Source of the DNA: Hyphochytrium catenoides
Taxonomy: Eukaryota > Sar > Hyphochytriomycetes > Hyphochytriales > Hyphochytriaceae
Length of the DNA: 64,000 nucleotides
Direction of reading: 5' to 3'
Assembly (NCBI GenBank): GCA_900088475.1
Contig: FLMG01001021.1
Coordinates: forward strand, 31,482-95,481
Made by a program: the position numbers and the translations under genes. The notes beneath the pieces are model-generated. The model made no database searches. It was not told the DNA's origin and saw only the letters and a program-made list of their open reading frames with translations. This document shows positions 43,781 to 55,925 of this stretch, in pieces. The stretch's first letter is position 1, and the number at the start of each line of letters is the position of its first letter.

Positions 43781-44214
43781 TTCAGAGCTTAATTGGGTCT
43801 CTGCTGGGCAAGATATTAGGAAGGACGGAGCTTCGCCGACGCAGGGCAAAGAACAGGGAGCAGCTGCGAAGCAGAGCAGCTAACCGGGATCACTAGGACA
43901 GAGTAAGGCCAAGATCGGGTGCGTGTGACTTCTGACTAGAGCTTGCTATATTGTCTTTGCTCTGCTTCAACTACCTCTCGTCTTGAAAGAAACGCCCTAA
44001 TCGGCCTTTCCACTTTTTACGACTGTTTAACTGGCCTCTTCCGTCAACATTAAGCATGCTCAAGCTCTTCAAAGGGCCAGTCAATTCATTCCATTCTGCA
44101 AGGAGATGTTGCCTGTGGAAGGCTGTATACCCTTGGTCGTGCCGTTCATTTTGCATTCCTAGTTCCTGACATTACGAGGGCTTACTTCCTTTGTCTCTAG
44201 GGCGCGTAGGCATC
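43781..44214. other. Divergent region upstream of coronin
   Basis: Holds a 61-codon minus-strand frame (44156-43971, MQNERHDQGYTAFHRQHLL) that ends at a donor-like GTAGTT but has no convincing partner exon. Probably promoter and leader of coronin; a TCTCTAG at about 44194-44200 could be the acceptor of a leader intron. Confidence 0.35.
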
Positions 44215-47200
44215 ATGAGCTACATCGTTCGCGCATCTAAATACCGCCATGTCTATATCGAGCCGGCAAAGGCCGATAAAACCTATCAGAACCTCCGTCT
44301 CAGTACATCTGCTGGCGAACAAAGCTTCATCAAGGGCAACACTAAATTTTTCGCGGTTTCCATCGAAGCTGGTGGAGGCGCCATGGCAGTGATCCCGTAC
44401 GAGAAGACCGGCAGATTCGATAGTGTTATCCCTGTCGTCAGCGGACACACGGGGACAGTGCTCGATTTCGACTTTAATCCTTTTCATGAGCATATTATCG
44501 CTTCTGGCTCAGAGGATATGACCATCAAGGTAAGCCACAGGATGCAGAGTCTTCATACTATGCACGTTTTCAGGAGAAGAGAAAATGCCGGGAAAGGGGA
44601 GAGAAGATTGAGATTTGACGGAAGACTGCAGAAAGGAGGGTGACCCATGGAGAGCAAGGTGATAGAGGATCTTAATTCCTTAGCACAGAAGGAAAAAAGG
44701 GAGCGAAAGTTGTTGAAGCACCTGAACCATCATTTTAGCGCTAACGCTTTGCTTTTGGGTCATGCTCTCGCCCTATCTCTTAGATTTGGGGCATCCCAGA
44801 GGGTGGACTTACTGAGAATATGAGCGAGCCGCTCGTAGATCTGCACGGCAACGGTCGAAGAGTAACTCTCCTCCGCTTCCATCCTACCGCCAGCAACGTT
44901 CTGGCCTCCGCCTCAGCAGACTTCACCTTTAGACTTTGGGACATTGAGAAGGGGCAAGGTAAGTGACGGTCAGGCAGGGAGGAGCAACGCCAGTACAAAG
45001 GGAAGAAGCAGACCATGAGGAGAAGGGTTTCTAGGTGCAAGATGGAGGTGCTTTTAAGACTTGTCGTCGTTCTTGTGTTCACTTCTTTAATTCTAACCCT
45101 GCAACTGTGGTGCTCTCAATCATATAGAGATCAGTACCCTCAACGGGCATGGCACGGACTTGATCCAGGTATAGGACTAAGACCGTACTATCCTGTCCGG
45201 GTTACATTTTCAATTCTCCTCTAGCGATTCCATCCTCAGGCTAATGCGCTGCTAGGTGGCATAGTCTATATCTCTTCACTCTGTGCGCGTCATATCTTGC
45301 ATTGTTCGCACTCTAACTCCGGTCTCTTCTCGCTACCCCTGCTCTAATCTTTGTAGGATATAGTATGGAGCTATGATGGAGACTTGGCCGCACAATCCTG
45401 CAAGGACAAAGTGCTTCGCATATATGACCCTAGGGCTGGACGTATGGCTTTTTATCACCATCTGCGTTTTTGAATTTACCTTGTCTCCTGATCCCTCGAT
45501 GGTGCACTTGCCCCGATAGATCGATGTTAATCGCCTGATGTCACCCTATCCGTATCTCCTTCCGTCTCTTCACTGTTGTTTCCTCTCTCTCTCCTCTCTC
45601 TCTCTCGATCTTCGGCTTAACGCCTGCTATATTCCTCCTTAACAGGCGTTGCTTTGGAAAAAGAAGAAGCACATGAGGGAGCAAAGAGTGTGAAGCTTAC
45701 CTTCCTGGGCCCGCAGGATAACGATAGGCTTGTCTCCGTCGGTTTCACCAAGCAGAGTCAGAGACAAATGAAGATCTGGGACCCTAGGAAGATGGATAAA
45801 GAGCTAAAGAGAGTGGACATCGACCAGGCCGCAGGAGTGATTCTTCCCTTCTATGACCCCGACACACGGCTGCTCTATCTCTGTGGCAAGGTAACAAGAA
45901 AGATGTCTTTGCAGCAGCCTATCATTCTTTCCCTGCTATGTGTGCACAGTGCACACTAAGTCAAGCCCTCGCTGCAGCGTCTGGACAAGCTCAACCGTCG
46001 TGATAGCTCGTCTTCTCTCTCTTTTGTCCCCGAATATCAACTCTATCTCTTGTGCTTCTCAGCTCTTGCTAACAATAACTCTTTCTGTTCTGTATGCATC
46101 AGGGAGATGGCAACATTCGCTACTATGAAATGACAGATGGTGAGCCTTATCAGTATCAGGTTTCAGAGTACCGAAGCACCACCGCCGCGAAGGGCATGAC
46201 AATGCTGCCTAAGCGAGCCATGGACATCATGAGCTGTGAGACTGCAAGACTGCTCAAGCTGACCCCCAACGCTGTGGAGCCACTGCATGTTTATGTGCCA
46301 AGGAAGGTAATGTAAGGGGTCGAAGATATATTGAACACAAAACGAATGGGTTGGGCTCCAAACGAAGAATGATATAGAGGAAGGCTGTAATCTAGAAGAA
46401 CGGCGAGAGATGAGAGAGACAGGACATGGGTAGCCAACGTAACCAGCATTGAAACCCTAGTCTCAATCTAATGACCTTGACTCTCTCGCCTCTCTCTGCC
46501 CTGGGGTTATGTACAGTCTGACGCTTTCCAGGAGGATATCTTCCCTGACACCTATGCCGGCATTCCCTCTATGACTGCTGACGAGTGGCTCGGAGGTGTT
46601 TCCAAGCCTCCAGTGCTTGTCAGCCTCAGACCAGGATCGCATAAGATAACCACCCCTCAGGTCTATTTTGCTTCAATGTCTTCCCTACACATCTTTTTGC
46701 CTTTGCTTCTGGGATTATTTATTTGGCCGCCATTCCATGGGTATTTTGTCTCTATATAATGCTCTAAGTTCATTAAAAGTTACCATAGCTCTTCTGTAGA
46801 CCATGTGCCAATCACCTGAAATCGTTTGGCTCTGAACAGGACCGAATCTTCCCATTGACTGGTGCTAGGGCTGATTGCAATGCTCACTCGTCTCTATATC
46901 TTCAGGCAAAGTCCACTGGAGGTGGGGCTGCATCTTCACGCTCTCCTGCGGCGACCTCGCGCTCCCCTGTGCCTCCTTCCCGATCTCCGGCAAAGCAGAC
47001 CGCGCCACCTCCTGCCCCTCCCAAAGCTAAGACAACTGCTGAGCTCCAGAAAGAGGTGAGCCCACCGATGTTCACTTGCTATTTTTCATGGCTTTGCTTC
47101 TCCTTTACGGGCGTTTGATTTCCCGCGCCGATATTGCTCGTTCTTGTACACTGCTGCGTATTCTCAGTTAATGCTGTTGGCCGACCTATTGGTGGCCGAC

Positions 47201-47388
47201 CTATTGGCGGCCGACCTGTTGACAGCACTGATGAGTTTGTGTTGTGTCTCCATGGGACGTGTGCATGCCTTTCTCTGCAACTCCTCTCTACTTCACAGCT
47301 GGATGACGCGAATAAGAAGATCTCAGATCAAGAAAGGCGCATCGCACAGTTAGAGGCGCGACTCAAGAGTGCGGGCATCTCATATTAG
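44215..47388 (+). CDS. Coronin (WD40 actin-binding protein)
   Basis: Nine exons, all phase-consistent. The N-terminus MSYIVRASKYRHVYIEPAKA and the WD-repeat pieces VVSGHTGTVLDFDFNPFHEH, SEDMTIK-IWGIPEGG, RFHPTASNVLASASADFTFR, LNGHGTDLIQ, DIVWSYDGDLAAQSCKDKVL, RIYDP, RQMKIWDPRKMDKELKR and GDGNIRYYEM are typical of coronin. So is the conserved KRAMDIMSCETARLLKL segment and the following DIFPDTYAGIPSM. A Ser/Pro-rich linker exon leads to a short C-terminal coiled coil (KKISDQERRIAQLEARLKSA), which in coronins mediates oligomerisation. Coronins bind F-actin and tune Arp2/3 and cofilin activity in the cortex. Length is about that of class I coronins. Intron 8 has a 15-base tandem repeat. Convergent with DNAAF5. 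Confidence 0.95.
45581..45606. repeat. (CT)n tract near coronin intron acceptor
   Basis: CT-rich dinucleotide run on the coronin sense strand, about 40 bases before the acceptor at 45645. Probably an expanded polypyrimidine tract. Confidence 0.8.
47179..47223 (+). repeat. Three tandem copies of a 15-bp unit
   Basis: The unit GGCCGACCTATTGGT stands at 47179-47193, 47194-47208 and 47209-47223, with one and then a few changes in the second and third copies. It lies in coronin intron 8 and keeps a frame open (GRPIG repeats) that is continuous with the last exon. Confidence 0.9.
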
Positions 47389-47703
47389 GGCCTTCAGCAG
47401 TGATTATCAGGGAGCAGCCCACCAAGAAGATGCTATGATAATGACGGAGCCTAATTCTCCCTGATCCCGAGGCCCTGGATTCAAGGCTATGGGGGGAAAG
47501 ACAGGAGGAGTGTGTGTCCAATTAGGGAGATCAGCTGTTATTAGTGGCGACGGGACAGAGGTCGAGTAGTAGGAGAGAGATAGAGAGACTGAAGAAGGGA
47601 GAGAGAGAGGGAGAGAGGACACGAGGTAACGATGATCACGCAGATCAGGAAGAGGCGGTACCCTATCTCTCTTTATAGTGGAACTAGGTACTTTTTTGGA
47701 CAA
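47389..47703. other. Convergent intergenic region with GA-rich patch
   Basis: 3' flanks of coronin and DNAAF5. A GA-rich patch at 47573-47620 on the + strand. No gene seen. Confidence 0.5.
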
Positions 47704-50700
47704 TTAGAAGGGCTTGGCCCTGCGTAAGGCTAGAATAACATTTGTGTGCTCTATCAGTGTCTCGTACTCGTTCATCCGGTGTGAGGAGTTTAGTGCTTCA
47801 ACCTCATGTAGGAATTCAGGGGGCGAAAGAGAAGAGGACTCCTTCAGGAGACAGACCAGGGCCTCCTAGAAGAAGAATGGAGTGGACGCATAAGGAACGA
47901 GGGATGATGATCAGAGACCGAGGGTCTCAGTTTATGATACTCCAAGATGGGCTTGTGGAGAGACCGAGTACGGAACGAATCAACAACAAGGGAAGCAGAG
48001 GCTGAGATGGGAGGTCGAGGACCGAGAAGATGAAGAGGACTGTAAGACAGAGACTGAGTTAAGCTTAGCACATGCACTCACCTTCACTGTTTCGGCATGG
48101 TCCACCTCGAGCTGCTTCATCATTTTTCGGAGGAACTCTCGGAACCTCGTTCTTTTCTTTCCGCTCACAGCACCCTGTTGTCCCATGTGGCCACCTCTCT
48201 GATCTCCTGTTTCACTTACGGGTGTGTCCTCTTCTTCCACTCTTTCTACCTCATCAAGACTAAGAATGTAATACTGCAGGTCCGATAGGCAGTCAATTGC
48301 CTGGAGGATGACCTTGTCTCGTGTATCGGTCAGCGCCTGAAGGAGGGGAGCAGAGCACCTACGCTCTGTCTCCTCAATCAATTTTTGGCCTTCGCTATTC
48401 TCTCTAAACACGAAAGAGTATTTGCCTTTGAGAGGTCTTCTCAAGGGCCATCGAAGCAGAAAACTGAGAGCTTGAAGGACCCTCAGACGAACCTACAAAG
48501 AAATGGAGAAGGAGGTGCAAATAAGTAGAGGAAGACGGACACAGATCGTCCTAAGAGCTCTAAAGGCTGAGGGAAAGTGACAAGAGGCACTTGAAGGGTC
48601 GCCGTACTTCGCTTCTGTCCCCGCTCATCAAGTAAATATTCTTTTGAGGAACGCTGCTGGTAGACACACTCTTTCCCTCTAAAAAATAAGAAGACGCTCA
48701 GCTATCTTCGAACTCACCTCATTTGCGGTCCCAGACTCTATGTGTACCAGAAGCAGATTCAGCAGCGAAAGGTGGTTCTGAGAGAAGAAACCCTCTTTTC
48801 TCTTTTCTACTTCTTCTCTGCTTATAGCATTGGCCCCGGGCCTTTCGACTCCTCCACCAACATTGACACAGAGATAGAAGAGAACGTCTAACTGCAATTT
48901 AAGGATTCGGGGCCCTCCAGCCTCAGGCAAACTTGCGTCGGAAAGATCACTGGATGACGTGTCCGTAAAAGTGAGCAGAAGAGAACGGATTCTCTCAAAA
49001 GAAAGGATGACTGAGTGCAAAGTCTGTAAGGGGGAATGCCATATGGCGTTGCCCATGCCCTCTTCGTTTGACATTATCTCTGTCTCCGAGTTTGACTGTT
49101 TCTCTCCTGCTATCAACTTCACAATGAGCTCTATTAGAGCCGTGATGATTCGATGATGGACGTTTGGGTTGAGTCCTTGCACCTGAAGCGCTCGTCTAGA
49201 GGGTTGAAACATTAGAAGTGGGGAAGATGGAATTTTCCTCGGGCATGGGCACCATAGATGATAAAGGAGGTCCATCCCCGGACAAAGTATTGTAGTATCG
49301 GTCAGCAAAGGAAGGTCTGCAGTCTAACAGGTAGAAGATGAAGAAGAAATGGAGAGTCAACTGAGCAACAGTCCACAATGGCAAATCAAACACGCGCCAG
49401 CCAGCATTTATTCGTACGAGCAGCGAAGGCTAACAGGATGAGACGCACAAGACATAGGTACACACCTTAGAAGTTCATCTAGCAGGTTCAGCGAGCTCCC
49501 GGGTAAATCTCTCGAAGGCACGGAAGAAGAGGAGCACGATGAGAGATAACTAATCGACTTCAGCATGGCGTGATAGTAGGTGCTTTCACTCCAAGTGATA
49601 TCTAGAGGGTACTGATTGGGAGAGATAAAGTGAGTGTCAACTTGTCAAATGCGCAAAAGACGTCCGACAAAAAGGACAAGACTGGGACGACAGATAGTCG
49701 ATGCGCTCTGTAGGAGATAGAAGAGCGCGGGGCCTAGAGAAGACTCTTGTCGGATGAGCTGATACAGGAAGCTTTCTCACGCAGTCATCAAGGCACCAGG
49801 CCCGCGACATTGAGACAGAGATCGAGATGAACAAGGAGAGCTGAATAGAGGCATGTCCTGCGATCAAGTCTGCGTATCTAAGAAGGAACAACTCTAGCCT
49901 TTATATGCTTTTTCCATGCATTCACACCTCTTTGAGAATCCTTGCACTGAGAGTCTCGAGTGTCCGACTCAGTAAGGTCTGGAGATCTGCACAGCCATTT
50001 AGCTCAGCTAAGATCTGAAGGCATTCGCCCGCACTGGAGAACCGTAAAAGTAATCAAATGGGTGAGTGACTATAGAAACGGATGCCGGTGGACTTATTCA
50101 ACTAGGAAAGAGAAAGTGTTTGCGAGAGAAAGGAGGAGATTGCGAGGATAATGGCGTGGCAAAGATAGCCGGCTATCACACCAGAGAGGGGCCTTGAACT
50201 AGTGAGGTTTGCCTTATAGAGCAGAACTAAGTAAAGCAACTGAAGGAGAGAATGCAATGAGTATCAGCTCTAACGAACTAATAGACTTCACCTAAGAGAC
50301 GGTTTGGCAGGGAGTTGACTATACATTTCCTTATAAGAGGACTCTGACCGTTTCTGAGTCCCTTCTCCCTGCATCATCACAAGGCAATGACCCTGCAGTT
50401 CCGTCATCATGCTCTGAAGACCGGCAAGCCGTCCAGTGCTGAGAAATAAAGCCTCCATAGCAGCTCGGCCCCGCCCTAGCCATAGTAAAGTGAGTGGCAT
50501 TGTTGAGTACGACTAGGAAATGTGAAGAGAACAAAGTGTGAAAGTTATCGATCGAAGGAAAATAGAGAAATAGAAATAGAGATGGAGAAACGAACACACT
50601 ACAGCAGATGGAACAACCACTAGGATTTAGCGAAAAGACCCTCTACTTCCCAAGAGCGTATCTTTTGTATGAACTCTCTTCGGCTTCCCTCTTCTAGGTG

Positions 50701-53700
50701 CTCCGGTTCACGTCTACGGTGGGATTCTTTTTGCTCACTTCCTTGCTTTCTCTCGCATTCTCTTCTGTCCTTTGCATCTTACCCTTGAGAACCATCACCA
50801 CACTCTCCAGCACTTCTACAGCAGCTTTCTTTAGCTTGTCTCTTTCAAGCAAATCCAACCCCAAAGCAGGGCTGCAAACCTCTCGGACGAGCTCTTGAAC
50901 CTTGGGCAGGATTCGGGATGGAAGGGCACCCCGAAGTAGTTGGGAGAGAAGAAGAAGATTCGAGGATTTGCTGTCCAGGGAAGAACCCAAGCCCACGTAC
51001 ATAGATGTTTCGGGAAACGAAAGACAGTCCAAAGAAAAAAGCAATGACAGCAAGCCAAGAGGTTAGCACCGCTACTCAGTAACAGTTAAGGACACAGCGG
51101 TCGATGAGAGGACATAACTAGGCACCAACTATTTAGAATGAGCCTGAGGGGGCTAGAGGAGAGACATGAACTGTAGAGCTGCAGATCAAGAGGAGTCTAC
51201 CTATACCTGGAAGAAGCAACACCGCTAGCTTCTTCATCCTTAATCTGAGGAAGAAGGAGAGGGAGGTATGCTGTAGGGTTCACAAACCTCCCTACCAACG
51301 TCAACGCATTAGTTGGGCACATGAGAACGAGAGAGTCACTTGGAAAGAGGGAAAGAGCATTGCAGTAGATCCATGAAGGGGAGAAAACAGAGTTAGAGAC
51401 GCCCATGTATACAGAGGGATAATGAGGAAGGAGAGTCTCAATGGCTTACCAAGGAGCTCCGCATCTTCCCTCACATTGTTGCCTACCGGTCCATCCTCCT
51501 CAATACAGCTCGCTAACGATCGCAGTAGTAAATGTAAATCCATGGTGACATGCTCCTCGCCAAATATAATGACCGAGCGGAGGAGAAGGGATGAATGGAC
51601 TCGGGTCTCGGAGAGCCAGTTGGACATCTCATTCAAGATAGTCTAAGAAAAGATGCGGGGGGTCAGGAAGAGCTTCCAATTGCAGGGTTGTACGCCGAAG
51701 AAAAAGAGTAAGGACATTGGGCTCTGAACCCTCAGCGGAATGCGGGCAGGGCTGAATTGTCAATAATCTATTTGGAAGAAACACATAGAGAGTAGGCAAG
51801 CAGAATGAGGACACTTGGAAGACCAGCATGATTTCACCGCCACTACGCAAGGATGAGCGACCAACCTGCGTAAACCGACGCATGTTTCCTCGGACAAACA
51901 ACCTTGCGCCCAAGCTGGGTCTACCTTTAAAGGGGAACGGAAGAGGTGCCTGATGGTTTGCGTCAGGGTCCCCATCTACTCCGTACTGACGCTTCTCTAT
52001 AATCTGCGTAGCAAGAAGTAGGTTAGGTGACGAGGGTATTGATTGGGACAGAATGAAATGGTAAACCTAGCTAATTGACCTCAAAAGGCCCTAGAGCTAA
52101 ATGCTCTAGTCTGCTGAACTGGTAATGGTTTGTCTTACCTCCTCTCTTTTCTCTTTTTCGTATTGAGTGCCAGCTCTCTCTATCACGTCGAGAGCCAGCT
52201 CTGCTATCTCTTCACTGTCGTCGTTCAGGGCACTACCAATTACACCGAAACCCAAAGGAGAACAAACAGCAAACGAGGACAATCCGCAGGGATGCGGTTG
52301 ATGAGAATGAGGGCAGATCACATCAGGACCGGCCACAATAACAACAATGCAGGGTCGGACGCACCTCATAACATAGGGCAATATTCGGCTCTCATGATCA
52401 TATCGATCCGGAAGGTTAAGGAGCAGCTCCGCAAGCTGAGTCGTTGAGATACGTGTGAGCTTATGACGGGGGCGTAATACATTTTAACGGAGGCACAGCA
52501 TCAAAGAGTGGAAACTGCATCGCATGGAGAGGCCAAGTTGGGCAGAGATGGAAGGTGTGCCACACTCTTGATCAATGGAACGTAAAAATACGAATAGCCG
52601 GGACATGACATTTGCCATACTAACGTTACTCTTTTCAAACTTGATAGGGGGAAGAAAGACTCGATGACAATGCCTACTCGTTTCGTACCATCTCCAGAAA
52701 CCTCTTTCTCACTGCCTGGACCTTATCAACAGCAAGCTTTGCGAAGTAATTTTTGCTGACATCGGTTGAATAGAAAGAAGAGACGGAGAGGACGTTCGGC
52801 TCTCTGTAGCCTATCAGGTCCACTATTGCCTCTGTACCTGCTCCTTTGTACTTCTCCATCATCGGACAAAGTAACAAAGATTCCACGGCCTAGGCAGAGC
52901 AAACGGCATAGGCAATTGAGGATAAAAAGACCATGAAGAATCCTCAGTAGTGCTTCCGGTATGAGGAAGGCATCTCATTGCAACACGAAAGAAGGGGCAA
53001 ACTACTAGAGGCAACGGAAGAAGGCGCTGTGGTTTTAAGACATGCTTACCTCTATGCCAGCTAACCTCACTCTTGCGTGCCGGTGGTCCAACAACTGGGA
53101 CGCCTGGCGTACGAGTCCAATTGCGTAGTGTTTCGTGCCAGTGATGAAGGATGTACAGAGAAGACGGAGCGACGTGCACCCTTGTAGCTTGAGAGCAGGG
53201 AAGGGGTCCGAAATACAGGACACTATGAACACAACTGGGCTCGAGAAGAATTAGGTCAGGTACGTTTCGGAAAGATGTCGATAATGGGTCCGACAATTGG
53301 GTTGAAAAGGTTGGACAGAGCAGGGTGCCATCTTTTAGAGGCCAAGCGGGCCAACCCTCGAGTAAGAGAGGAATGTGCGTATACGTCAGAGCACTGGAGG
53401 CGAGAGAACCACAAGGAAGACAAAGAGAGTTAGAGACAAAGGCTGAAAGGTGCAATACCTATATCATGGAAGTAAGGGTAGAGGAGAGACGAAGCTTTGA
53501 GACCCACGGCGCGGGTGAGCAGACTGTGAATCAGCTCTGCAAGACGCAGTCGCACCTCTTCAGACGGCTCAACCACCTTGTGACAGTGACTTCAGGTTAA
53601 CGTTTGGTTCTTTTTAATCTACTTCTTTTGCCTATGTGCCCCTCCAATCTCCTCCTCTACTCTCTCTCCTTCTCTCTCTGTCTTCTTCTTTTCTCTCTCC

Positions 53701-55054
53701 TGTTTCCTTTTGTCTTCTGTCTCTCTTAACGACATCCAGACCCACATAGATTGTTATGATCTCAATGTTCAGCATCTCACACAGCACTGCCAAACGTTTG
53801 CTGCCCTATGCGTCACCTATCTCGGGTCCGCGGTCCGCTCTCTTTTTCGTTGTGATAAAACAGTTCCCAATCGTCTCTCTCCGTAGATCGCGCGTACCTT
53901 AACAACTGCCCAATCTTCCTTTCCTACGGCCCGACCACGCTTATGGGCCTCATGATGCTCTAGGGACTTTGAGAAGACTAAGGACGTACGCGGATGAGGG
54001 TGAGAACGGAGTCGCAAAGAGACAGAGGCTATTGGGTGCTTACCTTGGAGTTCCTCATCGTAACTCCATTCTGGCGGGATTCGGGACTGCCAGGGGAAGA
54101 AGTAGAGGGACAGCAGCCATTACGCTTTTCTTAGAAGCCAAACAACTATTGTGGGAAGCAGAATATCAAAGAAAGACTACACTTCCGTGGAGAAGTGACT
54201 CTGGATATGCAGAAGACCCAACGAGGAGAAGAACCAGAATGCGATTCAAGGGAAAACCCCGCCCAGAGGTAGGACATGAACCGCAAGTAAGCAGGGAAAG
54301 TAAATGGAATAGAGTAAGTCATGGGAACCTTGGAGCCATGGAGAGACCAGAGATCCATGAACAGAGAGTAAGCTTACAAGGAATGGAATACCTAGGAGAG
54401 GAAGAAGGAGAAGAGTCTGACCATCACGGAAGGCATAAGATAAGGTAGGAATTGTCCGAGGTCCTCAGCCTCCTCCACGCAGCTCTTCGTCACCAGGACA
54501 GCAGCTTCCCTCACGCCTTCAGACTCGTCAGTAAATCGCCTAAGAATGGGTTTGAAGGAAGACAAGAAGAAGTCTCTTCTCTCTTCAAGCGAGAGGGAAG
54601 AGTCTCTTGCCGAGCCTTTTTCCTCTAACAGATGCAAGATTGTGGCCATTACTTTCTTCCTTTGCAACTTATTGCCGTCATTCAAGGCTGTGATCTGTTG
54701 CTGAAGCTTCAGAAGACTGCCTCCTTCCGGCCGACTTCCATCCGTTCCATGTTGCTCAAATGACTCTTCTCTCTCACCGTCTTGCAGGGTTCCGGTACTC
54801 TGATCAGGCGTAGGAAGAGGATCCCGCAGCTCGGCATTGCCTCTGAGCTTTTCTTCACCTTTTGGAGCGGACGGTCGAGAAAGGGGCGTCCAGGAAAGAC
54901 CCTTCTCCTTGGCAACCTTCTTTGTCCGGACTTTAGAAACGTGCTTGCTAATAGAAGTGTGACCTTGCCTCACGGATTTTAGCTTATCTTGGAACTGCTT
55001 CCTGTTCTGCAGCTCTAACTGCTGCAGCTCAGCCCAGCTGTCCTCCACACTCAT
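47704..55054 (-). CDS. DNAAF5: Dynein axonemal assembly factor 5 (HEAT-repeat protein)
   Basis: Large gene with about 18 exons. The ATG at 55054 starts MSVEDSWAELQQLELQNRKQ with a basic coil. HEAT-repeat exons follow: FLSSFKPILRRFTDESEGVR, RIPPEWSYDEELQ, RLAVLCEMLNIEIITIYVGL, EEVRLRLAELIHSLLTRAVG, YGREPNV-like IGYREPNVLSVSSFYSTDVS, VDKVQAVRKRFLEMV, LPDRYDHESRILPYVMR and NDDSEEIAELALDVIERAGT. Later come YGVDGDPDANHQAPLPFPF, ASCIEEDGPVGNNVREDAEL and RFVNPTAYLPLLLPQIKDEE. C-terminal helical exons end in a last exon (EALVCLLKESSSLSPPEFLH to LALRRAKPF) with a stop at 47704. DNAAF5/HEATR2 is a cytoplasmic factor needed to preassemble axonemal dynein arms, so the organism should build motile flagella. 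Order and motifs fit well; several joins are approximate. Confidence 0.88.
53640..53735. repeat. CT-rich tract in DNAAF5 intron
   Basis: Pyrimidine-rich on the + strand, so GA-rich on the DNAAF5 sense strand, directly downstream of a donor (GTCGTTAAG) at about 53743. Confidence 0.8.
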
Positions 55055-55427
55055 TCTGTGCGCCTTCCCTTTCGAGGCTGAATGACGTTGGGGTTGGGTC
55101 TCCTTCCCCGGCCGACGTCTAGGTATACGGCAAAGCCCTGGGACTTGTACAGCGGATCGTAAGGGCTTACTCTATAGGAGAGGAACAGCTCCCGGGTCCT
55201 AACCAGGGAGTACCTGGCGGCAATACCGGGTGGAAAGACGTGATGGGTTCTATACGTTGGTTCTAAGAGTTCTGGAGGCGACCGATAAGCGGGAGAAGAA
55301 ACGGGAGACAAACTGAGGACGACCAGAGTCAGGTCCAAGAGCGAGTTAGTCAAGCGAGGGGAAGAGAGAGAGAAAGAAAAAGAGAAAAAGAGAGAAAGAG
55401 AGAAAGAAAGAAAGAAAGAGAGAGAGA

Positions 55428-55473
<46 letters not shown>

Positions 55474-55925
55474 AGGAGCACAGAAAGCTAATGAGGGACG
55501 ACGCCTTGTAAATAAGGATGATCAAACCTGAACCTTCAATGTTCAATGTCCTTTGGGAATTCCAGCCGTTAACGGCATTGATCGGTCCCAAGATCATTTG
55601 GAGAAAAATCAGCCTTCTTGATGTGATAATCACTCAATCTTTATTGGCATTAGTTGGTAACGGCCATTATTTGAACCGCAGTTGCCGCCTAAGGTAGAGA
55701 GACTCTGCTGTCAAACGAGGATTATCGAAGCTCAAACAGGCCTCAGAAGTCTGGTTCTCAGGTCGCTCGCTGCTAGTTCTGGGCCTCCCAGACATCAGAC
55801 AAAGCTCCAGTGTACTTGTACCGGAGTCTTTATCACGCATGCCGCAGTAAAGCGTAGATATAGGCGTCGCATTCGTTTCCACCTGCGGGCTGCAGGTAGA
55901 GGGGGGCTATATATTGAACGGAAGA
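55055..55925. other. Divergent promoter region, DNAAF5 / Dam1-like gene
   Basis: Holds the GA microsatellite at 55361-55475 listed separately. Open frames across it are not recognisable. Confidence 0.5.
55361..55475. repeat. (GA)n/(GAAA)n microsatellite
   Basis: Purine-only tract on the + strand: GAAA-type units first, then a perfect GA run from about 55428. It lies between two divergent start codons, about 300 bases upstream of DNAAF5. Confidence 0.95.

Noticed and set aside
43530-43883. Arg/Glu-rich + strand frames
   Set aside because: Pure translation of the GA microsatellite; the minus strand carries the better exons on both sides.
47980-48077. Read-through end of DNAAF5 with a Ser-rich tail
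   Set aside because: The exon has a good GTGAGT donor at about 48082, and a better terminal exon (EALVCLLKE to stop at 47704) joins in phase, so the Ser-rich tail is intron.
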